Positions 42,361-54,670 of a stretch of DNA of 64,000 bases are shown in pieces. Location: assembly GCA_947454705.1 (NCBI GenBank), contig CANGKZ010000006.1, forward strand, positions 1 to 64,000, written 5' to 3'. Positions within the stretch are counted from its first letter, which is position 1. Every line of letters starts with the position of its first letter. The notes beneath the pieces are model-generated. The model ran no database searches and was not told the origin of the DNA. It saw only the letters and a list, made by a program, of their open reading frames with translations. Source of the DNA: Verrucomicrobiota bacterium. Its GTDB lineage: Bacteria > Verrucomicrobiota > Verrucomicrobiia > Limisphaerales > UBA9464. The translations under genes and the position numbers were made by a program.

Positions 42361-44724
42361 ATGGTCGGTTTCATTCGACAGCGCATCTGCTTCGTACTCG
42401 CACCCACGGTCTGTGGAGGAGTTGCATCGTGGCTACTCGCTCTGGCCGGTGTGATTTTGTCCGCCACGGCCGCTGAACCACGGACCGGATTCTCCGCCGA
42501 ACAGCGCGGGCTTTGGTCGATTCAGCCGCTTCGTCCCGTTGCGCCGCCGGCGGCACCTGCGGGATCGGAAACTCTTTCGTCCTGGGGCCATTCGCCGGTG
42601 GATTCCTTCATCGCAGCTTCGCTTCGACAGCAGGGGCTTTCTCCGGCACCGGCGGCTTCCCGAGCCACGCTGCTTCGGCGGGTGAGTCTGGATCTCACCG
42701 GGATTCCGCCCACCCCGGAGGAGATTGCAGCGTTTGAATCCGATGTGTCTCCCGATGCCTACCGTCGCGTCGTGGATCGTTTGCTCGGTTCGATTCACTA
42801 TGGCGAACGCTGGGCGCGGCACTGGCTCGATCTCGCACGGTATGCCGAAAGCGAAGGCTTCAAGGCCGACGAAACGCGACCCAACGCGTGGCGGTATCGC
42901 GATTACGTCATTCGTTCGTTCAACGCCGACAAACCCTACGATCGCTTTCTCTCCGAGCAGATCGCCGGCGATGAACTCTGGCCGCAGGATCCCGATGCGT
43001 TGATTGCCACCGGGTTCAATCGTCATTACCCTGACGAGTCGAACGCGCGGAATCTCATGCAGCGTCGGCAGGAGATTCTCAACGACGTCACCGACACGAC
43101 CGGGGCGGTGTTCTGCGGGCTGACCTTCGCCTGCGCGCGGTGCCATGACCACAAATGGGACCCTATTTCGCAGGCCGATTATTTCCGCCTGCAGGCCTAC
43201 TTCGCGAACACCGCGGCGGAGGATCGCATCGTGCTGTTGTCGGCGGCTGAGCGAAGCCGGTACGAATCCCGTCTATCAGTCTGGCAGGAGAAGACGCGCT
43301 CCATCCGCGAGGAAATGGCCCGTCTTGAAGCACCGCATCGCGAGGCGATCCTGCGCGATTACATCGAGAAGTATCCCGACAACATCCAGACCGCCCTGAA
43401 CAAGCCGGCCGCGCAGCGCACCGCGTTTGAGCATCAGATGGTGGCCAAGGCGAAGTTGTACCTGGATCCGGAATCGCACCAATACCTGGCTCCCGCCTCA
43501 GCCTGCGCAGGACGGATGAAGGGAGCGGAAAAGGCCCGGTGGACTGAATTGCGAAAGCAGATGGATTCCCTGGCGTCGCTCCATCCGGGCCCGTTGCCTG
43601 TCGCTTCGGGAATGACCGAAGTGGCCGACAACGCCCCGGCCACGCACGTGTTGAAGCGGGGCATGTGGGATGCGCCGATGGACGAAGTTCAGCCCGGAAT
43701 TCCCAGTGTTCTCGCGCAGAAGGATGAATTCAGTGCGTGGCGGTCGGATCGACGGGCCGGAGTTTCCGCAGACCGCGCGGACTCGGCGCCGCGCGGCACG
43801 GGACGTCGAAGCGAACTCGCCCGGTGGCTTTCGGATCCGGCGAATCCGCTCACCGCGCGGGTGATGGTGAATCGGATTTGGCTGCATCATTTCGGACGCG
43901 GACTGGTGGGAACCCCGGGCGACTTCGGGCTCAAGGGCGATCGTCCGTCCCACCCGGAACTGCTCGACTGGCTGGCCGGTGAATTCATGCGGAGCGGTTG
44001 GAGCGTGAAGCATCTCCATCGGCTGATCGTGACTTCGGCGGTGTATCAGACCGATTCGCGCGCAGGGGAAGCCGCGACCAAGGATCCGGAGAATCGATGG
44101 CTCAGTCATTACCCCCGGACGCGTCTGGAAGGGGAAGCGATTCGCGATGCGGCGCTCGCCGTTTCCGGTCGGCTCAACCCCCAGTCGGGCGGTCCGAGCG
44201 TGTTCCCAGCCCTCCCGCCGGGCATGGAATCGCGCGGGGGCTGGCCGGTGAGCGCGGCGGCAGAGGCGCGCGAGCGTCGAAGCGTGTACGTGTTCGTCCG
44301 GCGCAACACGCGGTATCCCTTGTTTGAATCGTTCGACATGCCCGACACGCACGAGAGCTGCCCGCGTCGATCCGTCACCACGAGCCCGATTCAGGCGCTG
44401 AATTTGTTGAACAGCCCGGTGACCCAGGATTGGGCGCGTTCCTTCGCTGGACGCGTCCTCGCCAGCGGAAGCGCTTCGGAGTCGGATCTGATTCACACTG
44501 CCTGGCGTCTCGCTTATGGCCGTCCTGCCGATGCTTCGGAGCTTGGACTTGCCCGGTCATTCCTCGCGCGCCAGTCCGCCCTGCTTTCGGCATCGCGGCC
44601 GCAGAACAAACCGGCGCCAGTTCCTGACCCAATGCCCCGGGATCTGGAGGCGGGACGTGCAGCGGCCTGGGTGGATCTCTGCCACGCGCTGCTCAACTCG
44701 AACGAGTTTGTGTACCAGAATTGA
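42361..44724 (+). CDS. DUF1549/DUF1553 (PSD1-type) secreted protein
   Basis: A 787-residue exported protein with a signal peptide (about 1-38, ALAGVILSATAAEP). DUF1549 covers about 77-290: SPVDSFIAASL, LDLTGIPPTPEE, YGERWARHWLDLARYAES, and CARCHDHKWDP, whose Cys258-x-x-Cys261-His262 is a c-type heme-like motif. DUF1553 lies near 515-760: GRRSELARWLSDPANPLTAR, VNRIWLHHFGRGLV. Members commonly begin with a separate cytochrome c domain (PSCyt1), absent here. The molecular role is unknown. Start at ATG 42361 rather than a TTG upstream. Paired with the DUF1501 gene after 3 bp. Confidence 0.9.
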   Translation: MVGFIRQRICFVLAPTVCGGVASWLLALAGVILSATAAEPRTGFSAEQRGLWSIQPLRPVAPPAAPAGSETLSSWGHSPVDSFIAASLRQQGLSPAPAASRATLLRRVSLDLTGIPPTPEEIAAFESDVSPDAYRRVVDRLLGSIHYGERWARHWLDLARYAESEGFKADETRPNAWRYRDYVIRSFNADKPYDRFLSEQIAGDELWPQDPDALIATGFNRHYPDESNARNLMQRRQEILNDVTDTTGAVFCGLTFACARCHDHKWDPISQADYFRLQAYFANTAAEDRIVLLSAAERSRYESRLSVWQEKTRSIREEMARLEAPHREAILRDYIEKYPDNIQTALNKPAAQRTAFEHQMVAKAKLYLDPESHQYLAPASACAGRMKGAEKARWTELRKQMDSLASLHPGPLPVASGMTEVADNAPATHVLKRGMWDAPMDEVQPGIPSVLAQKDEFSAWRSDRRAGVSADRADSAPRGTGRRSELARWLSDPANPLTARVMVNRIWLHHFGRGLVGTPGDFGLKGDRPSHPELLDWLAGEFMRSGWSVKHLHRLIVTSAVYQTDSRAGEAATKDPENRWLSHYPRTRLEGEAIRDAALAVSGRLNPQSGGPSVFPALPPGMESRGGWPVSAAAEARERRSVYVFVRRNTRYPLFESFDMPDTHESCPRRSVTTSPIQALNLLNSPVTQDWARSFAGRVLASGSASESDLIHTAWRLAYGRPADASELGLARSFLARQSALLSASRPQNKPAPVPDPMPRDLEAGRAAAWVDLCHALLNSNEFVYQN

Positions 44725-44727
44725 TCC

Positions 44728-46194
44728 ATGCGCCCTCCCTGTCAGAAAGTGGATGACACTCCGTCCCGGCGGCAGTTCCTGCTGCGGTCCGGTGGTGGAC
44801 TGGGGGCGCTGGCGCTGCGGTTTTTGTTGGCGAAGGACGGACTGGGGGCGGGCTCGATTGTGCAGGCTGCGGGGGTTCCTTCCACCGCGTATTTGCCGAC
44901 CGCGCCCCTGGCCTCGCGTGCGCCGCATTTCGCTCCGAAGGCCAAGTCAGTGATCTTCCTCTTCATGGAGGGCGGACCGAGCCACATCGATCTCTTCGAT
45001 CCTAAGCCGGAACTGCTCCGGTTGGCCGGACAACCCATGCCGGCTTCGTTCGGACGTCCCATCACCGCGATGGGCACGGCCGGCAACACGCTCATGCCCA
45101 GCCAGCGCACCTGGAAGCGGCATGGTGAGAGCGGCATCTGGATCAGCGACTGGTATCGTGAAATGGCCGAGCATGCGGATTCGTTGTGCGTGCTGCGGTC
45201 GTGTCATGCCGATGGATTGAACCACGTGGGGTCCGTCTGCCAGATGTGCACCGGGGATATTCTGGCGGGACGCCCCGCGCTGGGATCGTGGGCCATGTAC
45301 GGACTCGGCGCGGCGAATCAGGACATGCCGGCGTTTGTGGTGTTGACCGATGCGGCGGAGGTCAACGGTGGGCCGAAGAATTGGAGCAGTGGGTTTCTTC
45401 CCGCGGTATTCCAGGGGACGCAGTTCCGGAACGATGGCGCGCCGATTTTCCATCTCGCACCGCCGGCGGGAGTCGGAGCGGATCAGCAGCGGTCGAAGCT
45501 GGATCTGATCTCGGGGCTCAACTCTCATTTTGCCGCGGACAAACCGGAGGACTCGGAGCTCGCCGCGCGGCTGAACAGCTACGAGCTCGCCTGGCGCATG
45601 CAGTCGGCCGCGCCCGAAGCGGTGGATCTCACCCGCGAAACCGCCGCAACGCGCCGGATGTACGGGCTCGACGACGAACCCACGCGGAAGTTCGGAACCA
45701 ACTGCCTCCTGGCACGTCGTCTGGTGGAACGCGGGGTGCGGTTTGTTCAGTGCTTCAGCGGGAGCGGGAGCGGATGGGACGCGCATGAGGACATGGAGTC
45801 GAACCACAGCCGTCGATGCCGCGAAACCGACCGTCCGATCGCAGGTTTGCTGGCGGATTTGAAATCGCGCGGGTTGCTCGATGAAACCCTGGTGGTGTGG
45901 GGCGGGGAATTCGGTCGCACGCCGTTCAACGAAAAGGGCAAGGGGCGCGACCACAATCCGTGGGGATTCACCATGTGGATGGCCGGTGGCGGATCCAAGC
46001 CCGGGACCGTGGTGGGATCGACCGATGAGATCGGTCTGCGCGCGGTGGATCATCCGATTCACGTTCATGACCTGCACGCGACGATCCTGCACCTGATGGG
46101 ACTGGATCATCTGCGGCTCACCTATCCGCACAACGGTCGAGATGAGCGTCCGACCATCAACGACGGGGACGTCATCCGACGCGCCCTGGCTTGA
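44728..46194 (+). CDS. DUF1501 (Tat-exported, sulfatase-fold) protein
   Basis: A 488-residue protein with a twin-arginine signal (DTPSRRQFLLRSGGGLGALA). The body is a DUF1501 alkaline-phosphatase-like fold: SVIFLFMEGGPSHIDLFDPKP, SDWYREMAEHADSLCVLRSC, GGEFGRTPFNEKGKGRDHNP and HDLHATILHLMGLDH. This gene starts 3 bp after the DUF1553 stop, the usual pairing in Planctomycetes and Verrucomicrobia. Biochemical function is not established. Confidence 0.9.
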   Translation: MRPPCQKVDDTPSRRQFLLRSGGGLGALALRFLLAKDGLGAGSIVQAAGVPSTAYLPTAPLASRAPHFAPKAKSVIFLFMEGGPSHIDLFDPKPELLRLAGQPMPASFGRPITAMGTAGNTLMPSQRTWKRHGESGIWISDWYREMAEHADSLCVLRSCHADGLNHVGSVCQMCTGDILAGRPALGSWAMYGLGAANQDMPAFVVLTDAAEVNGGPKNWSSGFLPAVFQGTQFRNDGAPIFHLAPPAGVGADQQRSKLDLISGLNSHFAADKPEDSELAARLNSYELAWRMQSAAPEAVDLTRETAATRRMYGLDDEPTRKFGTNCLLARRLVERGVRFVQCFSGSGSGWDAHEDMESNHSRRCRETDRPIAGLLADLKSRGLLDETLVVWGGEFGRTPFNEKGKGRDHNPWGFTMWMAGGGSKPGTVVGSTDEIGLRAVDHPIHVHDLHATILHLMGLDHLRLTYPHNGRDERPTINDGDVIRRALA

Positions 46195-46200
46195 GAAGGG

Positions 46201-46224
46201 AACCGCGGCAGTCGTGGTTTTCTT
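46201..46224 (+). terminator. Possible weak terminator after the DUF1501 gene
   Basis: AACCGCG (46201-46207) can pair with CGTGGTT (46213-46219) including one G-U, followed by TTCTT. It is directly after the DUF1501 stop. The stem is short, so this is a low-confidence call. Confidence 0.3.
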
Positions 46225-46440
46225 GGGGGATGACGGTTAGAACGCCCCTTGCATTCTTGGACCAATCCATGCGGCATGGCGCGGGGGAATTCAGATCTCG
46301 ACCCTTCCATGAAGCTTTTTGGGATGTTGCCACTCGCATTCGTTGAACGCACCGCCGTGTCGCGATTGGCTGGCGGTTTGATGTGGCTGCTGACGGCCTT
46401 CTGCCGCGCTCCCGGTTGTCTTCGCGTCAGGACGGAGTCC

Positions 46441-47562
46441 ATGCCGTGGTCGAGTCCGCCCGCGAGGTTGCGTCGATGGGCGGTGACCTCGGCGGTGGCG
46501 ATCGGGGCGGTTCACGCGGTGTCGGGAGCGACGGCCCCCAGCATCTCCAGCGCGCTCGATGTTCAAGTGCAGGTGTCCACGCCGTTCACGTATCGCATCA
46601 CCATCAACCAGGCCTGGACCCTCAATAGCTTCGATGCAAAACCGCTTCCTGCGGGACTCAGCCTGAACAAACGGCTGGGAATCATTTCTGGTAAACCCAC
46701 GGCGGTGGGGACCAATCAGATCACGATCTCCGCCTCGCAGGACAACCTTCCGGACCGGACCCTGACCGACACGCTGACCCTGCGGGTGACTGCAGCCCCG
46801 GCCCCGCCGCTGTTCAGCCTCGACCCGATGAGCACCAACGTGCTGGACGGCACGCTCGTCACGCTCACCTCGGAGGCGATCGGGACCGGAACGATCGGAT
46901 ACCAGTGGTTCACCGGGTTCCAATTCCGGGGCAACACGTTTGTGGGAGATCCGATCCCCGGGGCGACGAATTCCTCGCTGACGGTCCGTGCGGGAAGCGA
47001 TGCCGATACGGGACTGTATTTCTCATCGGCCCACAACTTGGCCGGCACCAATTTCAGTGCGGCGGCGACCATCGGCGTGGTGCTGAAGCCAACGATTGAC
47101 TACCAGCCCACGCTTCTGCGGCTGCACGCGGGAATGAGTTCCCAGATTTATGTGAGCGGGTACGGCGGGGCGGAATTGAATTTCCAGTGGCAGAAGGACG
47201 GCAAGGTGCTGACCGGGGAGACGAACAACTTCATCGAGTTGTCACCGGTCAAACCGGAGGATGCGGGCAAATACGTCGCGGTGCTGAGCAATTTAGCGGG
47301 GCAGATCACCAGCGATCCGATCGTGGTTCAGATCTTTGACCCGATCCGCCTCCAGATGACCCACACGGCGCCCGGCAATGCCGTGCTCAATTTCAATACG
47401 ATCCCGAAGAGCGACTACAGCATCTATTACCTGGATCAATTGTCCGGGGGCGATTTGTTCTGGAACTACCTCAGCACGGTCACTGCCGCGTCCACCAATG
47501 TTTCGCGCAATGTGATTTCGTCGAAGCCCACCCGGGTGTTCACCGTGTTTCCGAATTTCTAG
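46441..47562 (+). CDS. Secreted Ig-domain protein
   Basis: A 373-residue exported protein. The start at 46441 gives a good signal peptide (RLRRWAVTSAVAIGAVHAVSG). Domains: a putative-Ig/cadherin-like first module (about 30-115, LPAGLSLNKRLGIISGKPT), then two Ig-like modules (120-215 and 215-300) with GYQWF, GATNSSLTV and FQWQKDGKVLTGETNN, and a C-terminal sandwich (FNTIPKSDYSIYYLD) that ends ARVFTV-like at VFTVFPNF. It ends 6 bp before the convergent DedA-ATP-grasp gene. Likely an adhesin or surface protein of unknown target. Confidence 0.72.
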   Translation: MPWSSPPARLRRWAVTSAVAIGAVHAVSGATAPSISSALDVQVQVSTPFTYRITINQAWTLNSFDAKPLPAGLSLNKRLGIISGKPTAVGTNQITISASQDNLPDRTLTDTLTLRVTAAPAPPLFSLDPMSTNVLDGTLVTLTSEAIGTGTIGYQWFTGFQFRGNTFVGDPIPGATNSSLTVRAGSDADTGLYFSSAHNLAGTNFSAAATIGVVLKPTIDYQPTLLRLHAGMSSQIYVSGYGGAELNFQWQKDGKVLTGETNNFIELSPVKPEDAGKYVAVLSNLAGQITSDPIVVQIFDPIRLQMTHTAPGNAVLNFNTIPKSDYSIYYLDQLSGGDLFWNYLSTVTAASTNVSRNVISSKPTRVFTVFPNF

Positions 47563-47568
47563 CCGAGG

Positions 47569-49251
47569 TCAGTCGGCCTGCTCATAGGTCGCGAACTGGG
47601 CGGCGGCGCTGCGCCACGTGCGAAGGATTTCCATCGGCGCCATCGGCTTCAGTCCCTGCCGGCGATGCGCCGCGGAGATTTCGAACACGAGGGACCATTG
47701 TTGGAACAGGGTGCGGTAGGCGGTCCAAAGGGAAGTTCGCGCGTCGTAGATGTGGGTGGCCTCCGCGCCTGCACCATTGAGTTCGAGGATGGTGAAGGAG
47801 CCCGGCAAACCCGAGCGCAGGGCTTCGGCATCGGTGTAGCGCACGTCGTAGCGGCCGATGGAGAATCCCGGAATTCGTTGAGAGATTCGGTCGATGGCTT
47901 CTTCGAGCGCAGCGGTTTTCAGCGTGGCTCCGTCTTGAAAAATGCAGCCCTGGGCGTGGTTGCCTGCTTCGACGAGTCGGATCTTTTCACCGGCCTTGGG
48001 AATCGAGTGAGCCCGATCGCCCAACCGTTGCAGGTATCGGTCGGCGATGCAGCGTGCGCGATCGTCGGCCCAGATCAACGCCTCCACGCTTCGAACCCCG
48101 TCGCCCGTGACGAAAGGAAACACCTTTTCGGTGATCGAAAAGATCCGCCCGCGAGCCTCTCCAGGAAGTCGGTAGTAGAAGATCCCCGCTTCGTGCGGTC
48201 CCGGGGCGTAACGCTGGACCACAATCGGTACAGCTGTGGTTTCCAGGCAGCGAAGGATGTCGGACTCGGTTCGGACAAGCTTCACGCCCTGTCCGCGCTG
48301 GCCGAGGTCGGGTTTGAGGATGAAAGGAAGGTTAAGCCCGTGCTGGTGTCGAAGCGTGTCGAGTGCGGTCGTGCGAGCGGGAATCGATCCGGGTGAGAGC
48401 AACCAGGCCTCGGCGGTGAACTCAGGGCTGGTGGCGTGGAGCGATTGCAGGATAGAGAACTTGGATTCCCCGACCAGTCCCGCGGCGTAAATGCCCGGAT
48501 TGGCGATCGTGGGAAGGGTGAAGCTCCGGTGCCGGAGGCCGAGGCGAATGTAGTTCGCCACCACCGGAAAATAGAACAGGGAGGCGGGCCAGAATTCCCA
48601 GCGGGACCAACGTTGGTACGCGGCGGAGATTCGACGGAACCCGTCTCTGCGGTGGCGCAGGAGCGAGCGGACGCCCGCCAGGACTGCGAAAGCTCCGAAC
48701 AGGCACACGGCGAGTCCGGCCCGGTGGTGGGTGATGAAGTGGGAGAGCTGCGGGCCGAAGCTCCAGGCGAGGAGAAACAGGAGTGCGGTCCAAACGAGGA
48801 CCGCGGCACCGGTAACGCCGAGGAAGCGCATCAATGGAACCTTGAGGAATCCGGCGGCGAGATAGGTGGGAAGTCGCGTACCCGGAACGAACCGACTGCC
48901 GGCCAGCAGCCAGGTGCCGCGTTCGGCGAACCAACGTTCGCTCTGCGCCACGGAGCCTGAGGTGGCGAGGCGCTGGAGGATTCTAAACTGGAGCAGGGGA
49001 CGTCCCAGACCGCGCGCTGCGAAGTAGAGCAGGGCGTCGCCCATCCAGATTCCGAGGAAACATCCCCAGAATGCCGTGGCCCAGGAGAGTTGTCCCGCCG
49101 CGGCCAGGAGGGCTGCAGTGATGGTGGGAAGGTCTTCCTGGACGAACGTCGCGAGGCCGAGGGTGATCGCCTGCCCGACCGGCGTAAGTCCTGCCAAGGA
49201 GGTTGCGCCAAACGAGCCCTGCGCCTGAGTGAGAACGATTGCGGCATTCAC
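47569..49251 (-). CDS. DedA/VTT membrane domain fused to an ATP-grasp domain
   Basis: A 560-residue fusion. Residues about 20-170 are a DedA/VTT domain: TFVQEDLPTITAALLAAAG, GIWMGDALLYFAARGLGRP and SRFVPGTRLPTYLAAGF, the classical GD...Y and FxPGxR signatures. Another hydrophobic helix lies at 178-197. From about 305 to 505 the fold is ATP-grasp: LPFILKPDLGQRGQGV (Lys313, Gly-rich loop), VQRYAPG, and metal-site Glu490/Asn492 in ILELNGAG. I start at GTG 49251, which overlaps the DinB stop by 4 bp (GTGA). ATG 49464 is rejected because it runs inside the DinB gene. Membrane-bound ligase is inferred. Confidence 0.8.
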   Translation of the reverse strand: MNAAIVLTQAQGSFGATSLAGLTPVGQAITLGLATFVQEDLPTITAALLAAAGQLSWATAFWGCFLGIWMGDALLYFAARGLGRPLLQFRILQRLATSGSVAQSERWFAERGTWLLAGSRFVPGTRLPTYLAAGFLKVPLMRFLGVTGAAVLVWTALLFLLAWSFGPQLSHFITHHRAGLAVCLFGAFAVLAGVRSLLRHRRDGFRRISAAYQRWSRWEFWPASLFYFPVVANYIRLGLRHRSFTLPTIANPGIYAAGLVGESKFSILQSLHATSPEFTAEAWLLSPGSIPARTTALDTLRHQHGLNLPFILKPDLGQRGQGVKLVRTESDILRCLETTAVPIVVQRYAPGPHEAGIFYYRLPGEARGRIFSITEKVFPFVTGDGVRSVEALIWADDRARCIADRYLQRLGDRAHSIPKAGEKIRLVEAGNHAQGCIFQDGATLKTAALEEAIDRISQRIPGFSIGRYDVRYTDAEALRSGLPGSFTILELNGAGAEATHIYDARTSLWTAYRTLFQQWSLVFEISAAHRRQGLKPMAPMEILRTWRSAAAQFATYEQAD

Positions 49252-49850
49252 GCGGCGATCCCTTCGGTTGCAGTGCGGGTGCGAAGATGAGCGAGGGTGG
49301 ATGGGGCCATCCCGAAACCATCGGGCAGGGCCACGCCTTGAAGGGTGGCCATCACCGAAATCAACGCGAAGTGATGGATCCCGTGGGCGATGGCGTACAT
49401 GAGTTCGCGTCCGAGACTGGAACGGGCGATCGGGGCATCGCCGCGTCGGTAGCTGACTTCGCACCGGGCCGCGATCGGCGCATCGAGCAGATCTGGGTGG
49501 AGGCGGTTAAGATCGGCACGAAGCGCGCGGGTGAGTTCCAGGGCGAACGATGGGTCGCGTTCCACGCGCGGATCACGCTCGCGGTGATCGTAGTCAATGA
49601 GCCCGATGTCGAACCCGTTCAGAAGGCTCGTAAAATGATCGAGGCAGTGGCGGATGTGCCCGCCAATCGAGGCATTGAAGACGGCAGGAACCGGGGTGCT
49701 GTAGGTCGACGGTTGAATCTGCGCGAGGAGTAGCTCGGCCTGTCGCAGGAGGTCGCCCGCGCCGTTGAGAATTCGCTCCCCGTCCACGAAGTCGCCGCGT
49801 GGATCGCGGGCGGTGTCCGATTCCGAAACAAGGGCGAATGAGGCATTCAT
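49248..49850 (-). CDS. DinB-like four-helix protein
   Basis: A 200-residue putative metal-dependent DinB/YfiT-type protein. It has HIRHCLDHF (His65, His68, His72) and HGIHHFALI, which supply a His triad. The start, ATG 49850, follows AAGGGGGAC closely. The gene overlaps the downstream membrane fusion by 4 bp, so the two are coupled. DinB proteins act as thiol or bacillithiol transferases in some bacteria; no such role can be proven here. Confidence 0.75.
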   Translation of the reverse strand: MNASFALVSESDTARDPRGDFVDGERILNGAGDLLRQAELLLAQIQPSTYSTPVPAVFNASIGGHIRHCLDHFTSLLNGFDIGLIDYDHRERDPRVERDPSFALELTRALRADLNRLHPDLLDAPIAARCEVSYRRGDAPIARSSLGRELMYAIAHGIHHFALISVMATLQGVALPDGFGMAPSTLAHLRTRTATEGIAA

Positions 49851-50328
49851 GTCCCCCTTACGTCGGACCCGCGGCGGGATCCTTACAGAATTGTTCAACC
49901 GTAAATCGGTAGTTCGTACCGCAGAAAGACGCAGATGAACGCGGATGGGGAGGGAGATGCAGAGCGAGTGAATGGATTGGTGTGATCCCCAAACTAGCTG
50001 CGACCGTCAGGCCGGGGTTAGATCTAGACACGGATCGGGTGCCGCGGGGGGCGGCAGAAGGGCTCCTCTGTCGCCCCTCCGGGACTCGGTGACGCCACCG
50101 CCTTTGAACCCAGGCCTCAAGGCCTGGGCTATTATCATTCCAACGGGCGAAGGGTGGGTGAAATGGTGCCTTGCAGCTGGTTCACTCAGCCCCCTTCAAC
50201 GCTTCAACTTTTCAACCCTTCAACTTTCTCCGCACAGCGCCCCACCACAAACCACTCTGGCCCTTGGACGCGGACTCTGCCTTCATCGCGGGGTGTTCCC
50301 CGCATCTTCACTCCGCATTCCTCGATTC
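49851..50328. other. 478-bp intergenic region of stacked repeats
   Basis: At 49917-49950 a copy of the ACCGCAGA..GACGCAGATGAACGC repeat; at 50002-50135 the second palindromic-ended element; and at 50190-50235 a TTCAAC cluster (CTTCAACGCTTCAACTTTTC). The promoter of the hydrolase at 50329 probably lies after these. No gene seen. Confidence 0.6.
50002..50135. repeat. Palindromic-ended interspersed element, copy 2
   Basis: Same family as 188-333. The right end (50109-50128) is CCCAGGCCTCAAGGCCTGGG, a near-perfect palindrome, followed by CTATTATCATTCC. The left end is GTCAGGCCGGGGTTA (50007-50021). The middle has GGCGGCAGAAGGGCTCCTCT and GTCGCCCCTCCGGGACTCGG. The two copies differ in the middle but keep the end structure. 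Confidence 0.55.
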
Positions 50329-51555
50329 ATGTGCCGCATCGGCGTTTTGCTGGCGGCGAGTTTGACGTGGTCGGTCGCCACCGGCGCCGATTATTTCCCG
50401 CCTCCGGACAGCCAGGGGGGATGGCGAACTTTGGAAGGGGCGAAGGCGATCCGGCAAAGAGCCGGCATGGATCTCGAACGTCTGGAGCGGGCGTGGGAGT
50501 TCACGCAACGCTGCAGCCAGAATGCCGGCCTGCTGGTGGTGCGGCACGGGTATCTGGTGCTGGAACGCTACGCCGGACGCGCCCAACGGAACGTGAATCC
50601 CGACATGGCCTCCACCGGCAAGGCCTACACCAGCGTGGCCTGTGGCGTCATGCTGTCGGAGTTCAAGGACCGCTTTCCCCAGGGGCTCGGCACCAAGGTC
50701 TTCACGCCCGAGTTTCTTCCCGAGGCCTTTCCGCTCGATGATTCACGCCGTGCCGACATCACGCTCGGACAGTTGTTGTGCATGAGCGCTGGATACCACG
50801 GCGAAGGCACCAGCCCGGGCGTGGTTCAGGGCCGGGTGGTTCCGCTGACCCCGGTTCCGGGACAGGACATCCGCGACCTCGATCGCTCGTCCTTGCGCAC
50901 CGCCATGTGGACCAATGCTGGGGCGGGCTATTCCTATTCGTCCCCAGCGCCGCACATCGCATCGATGGTGCTGCGTCGCGTCACCGGCATGGATTTGCAG
51001 GAGTACATCGACAAGCGACTGGCTCAGCCGATGGGCTGGGGGCCGTGGGGCTATTGCCTGCATCGGGGCGACATCGTGATGCCGCACGCCAACGGGGCGG
51101 GAAGCATTGCGGTTCACGCCACGGATGCGTTGCGTTTCGGCTACTGCCTCTTGCACGGCGGTCGGTGGGGAAATCGACAGCTTGTCCCATCGGAATACGT
51201 GAAGCTCTGCGGTCAGCCGTCGCCCTGGAATCCCCACACGCCGTTCAGCCTCCAGTTCGAAAACAACGCCGACGGGCACGTCGCCGGTGCGCCGAAGGAT
51301 GCGTATTACAAATCCGGCGCGGGCGGTTTCGGCATCTTCGTGGTGCCGTCGCTCGATGTGGTGATCTACAAAATGGGCGGCAACAACGGTCAATACGACC
51401 CGAAGTTCACCGGAATTCCCCAGCCGGAAATCAAGGACCTCTCGCGCGAGGACTGGAAGCCGATCGCTCGGACTCCGTTCAACGAAGGAAGCCAGGGCGG
51501 AGATGACGGATTGCGTCGCGTGTTGGAGCTGGTGACCGCAGCGGTGCGGGACTGA
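50329..51555 (+). CDS. Exported serine hydrolase, class C beta-lactamase-like
   Basis: A 408-residue protein with a short signal peptide (MCRIGVLLAASLTWSVATGA). The beta-lactamase/transpeptidase-like core has the nucleophile motif S95-T-G-K98 in MASTGKAYTS, YSYSSP as the Y-x-S/N motif, and LLHGGRWG/YYKSGAGGFG near the C-terminus for the third motif (KSG). Members are esterases, DD-peptidases or EstB-like enzymes rather than resistance enzymes. It converges on the hybrid kinase with 6 bp between stops. Confidence 0.83.
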   Translation: MCRIGVLLAASLTWSVATGADYFPPPDSQGGWRTLEGAKAIRQRAGMDLERLERAWEFTQRCSQNAGLLVVRHGYLVLERYAGRAQRNVNPDMASTGKAYTSVACGVMLSEFKDRFPQGLGTKVFTPEFLPEAFPLDDSRRADITLGQLLCMSAGYHGEGTSPGVVQGRVVPLTPVPGQDIRDLDRSSLRTAMWTNAGAGYSYSSPAPHIASMVLRRVTGMDLQEYIDKRLAQPMGWGPWGYCLHRGDIVMPHANGAGSIAVHATDALRFGYCLLHGGRWGNRQLVPSEYVKLCGQPSPWNPHTPFSLQFENNADGHVAGAPKDAYYKSGAGGFGIFVVPSLDVVIYKMGGNNGQYDPKFTGIPQPEIKDLSREDWKPIARTPFNEGSQGGDDGLRRVLELVTAAVRD

Positions 51556-51561
51556 GCGAAC

Positions 51562-54471
<2,910 letters not shown>

Positions 54472-54588
54472 AAGGTCTGTCCGACACCTGACACGCGTGG
54501 ACGACTGTCTCTCGTCCGATGTGGCATCACGGATGCCGACACGCCCTGCAGGTCACCATTGGGCATCGGCACCCCTCCCGGAAAACTT

Positions 54589-54623
54589 AAGGGCCCGCCC
54601 CGCGGATCGCGGAGCGGGCCCTT
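54589..54623 (-). terminator. Strong hairpin terminator for the T2SS operon
   Basis: AAGGGCCCGC (54589-54598) pairs perfectly with GCGGGCCCTT (54614-54623). The loop has a further CCGCGGATCGCGG inner pairing. On the minus strand it is followed by AAGTTTTCC. It lies 47 bp after the stop of the secretin gene, so it ends the leftward operon. Confidence 0.8.
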
Positions 54624-54670
54624 GTATCAAACTGGATATACCTGCGCGGAAGCAGGAGCGGAGGGTGGGA

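Noticed and set aside
50329-51555. Calling the serine hydrolase an antibiotic-resistance beta-lactamase.
   Set aside because: It has the S-x-x-K fold motif but the family is mostly esterases and peptidases; nothing specific to beta-lactam hydrolysis is visible.
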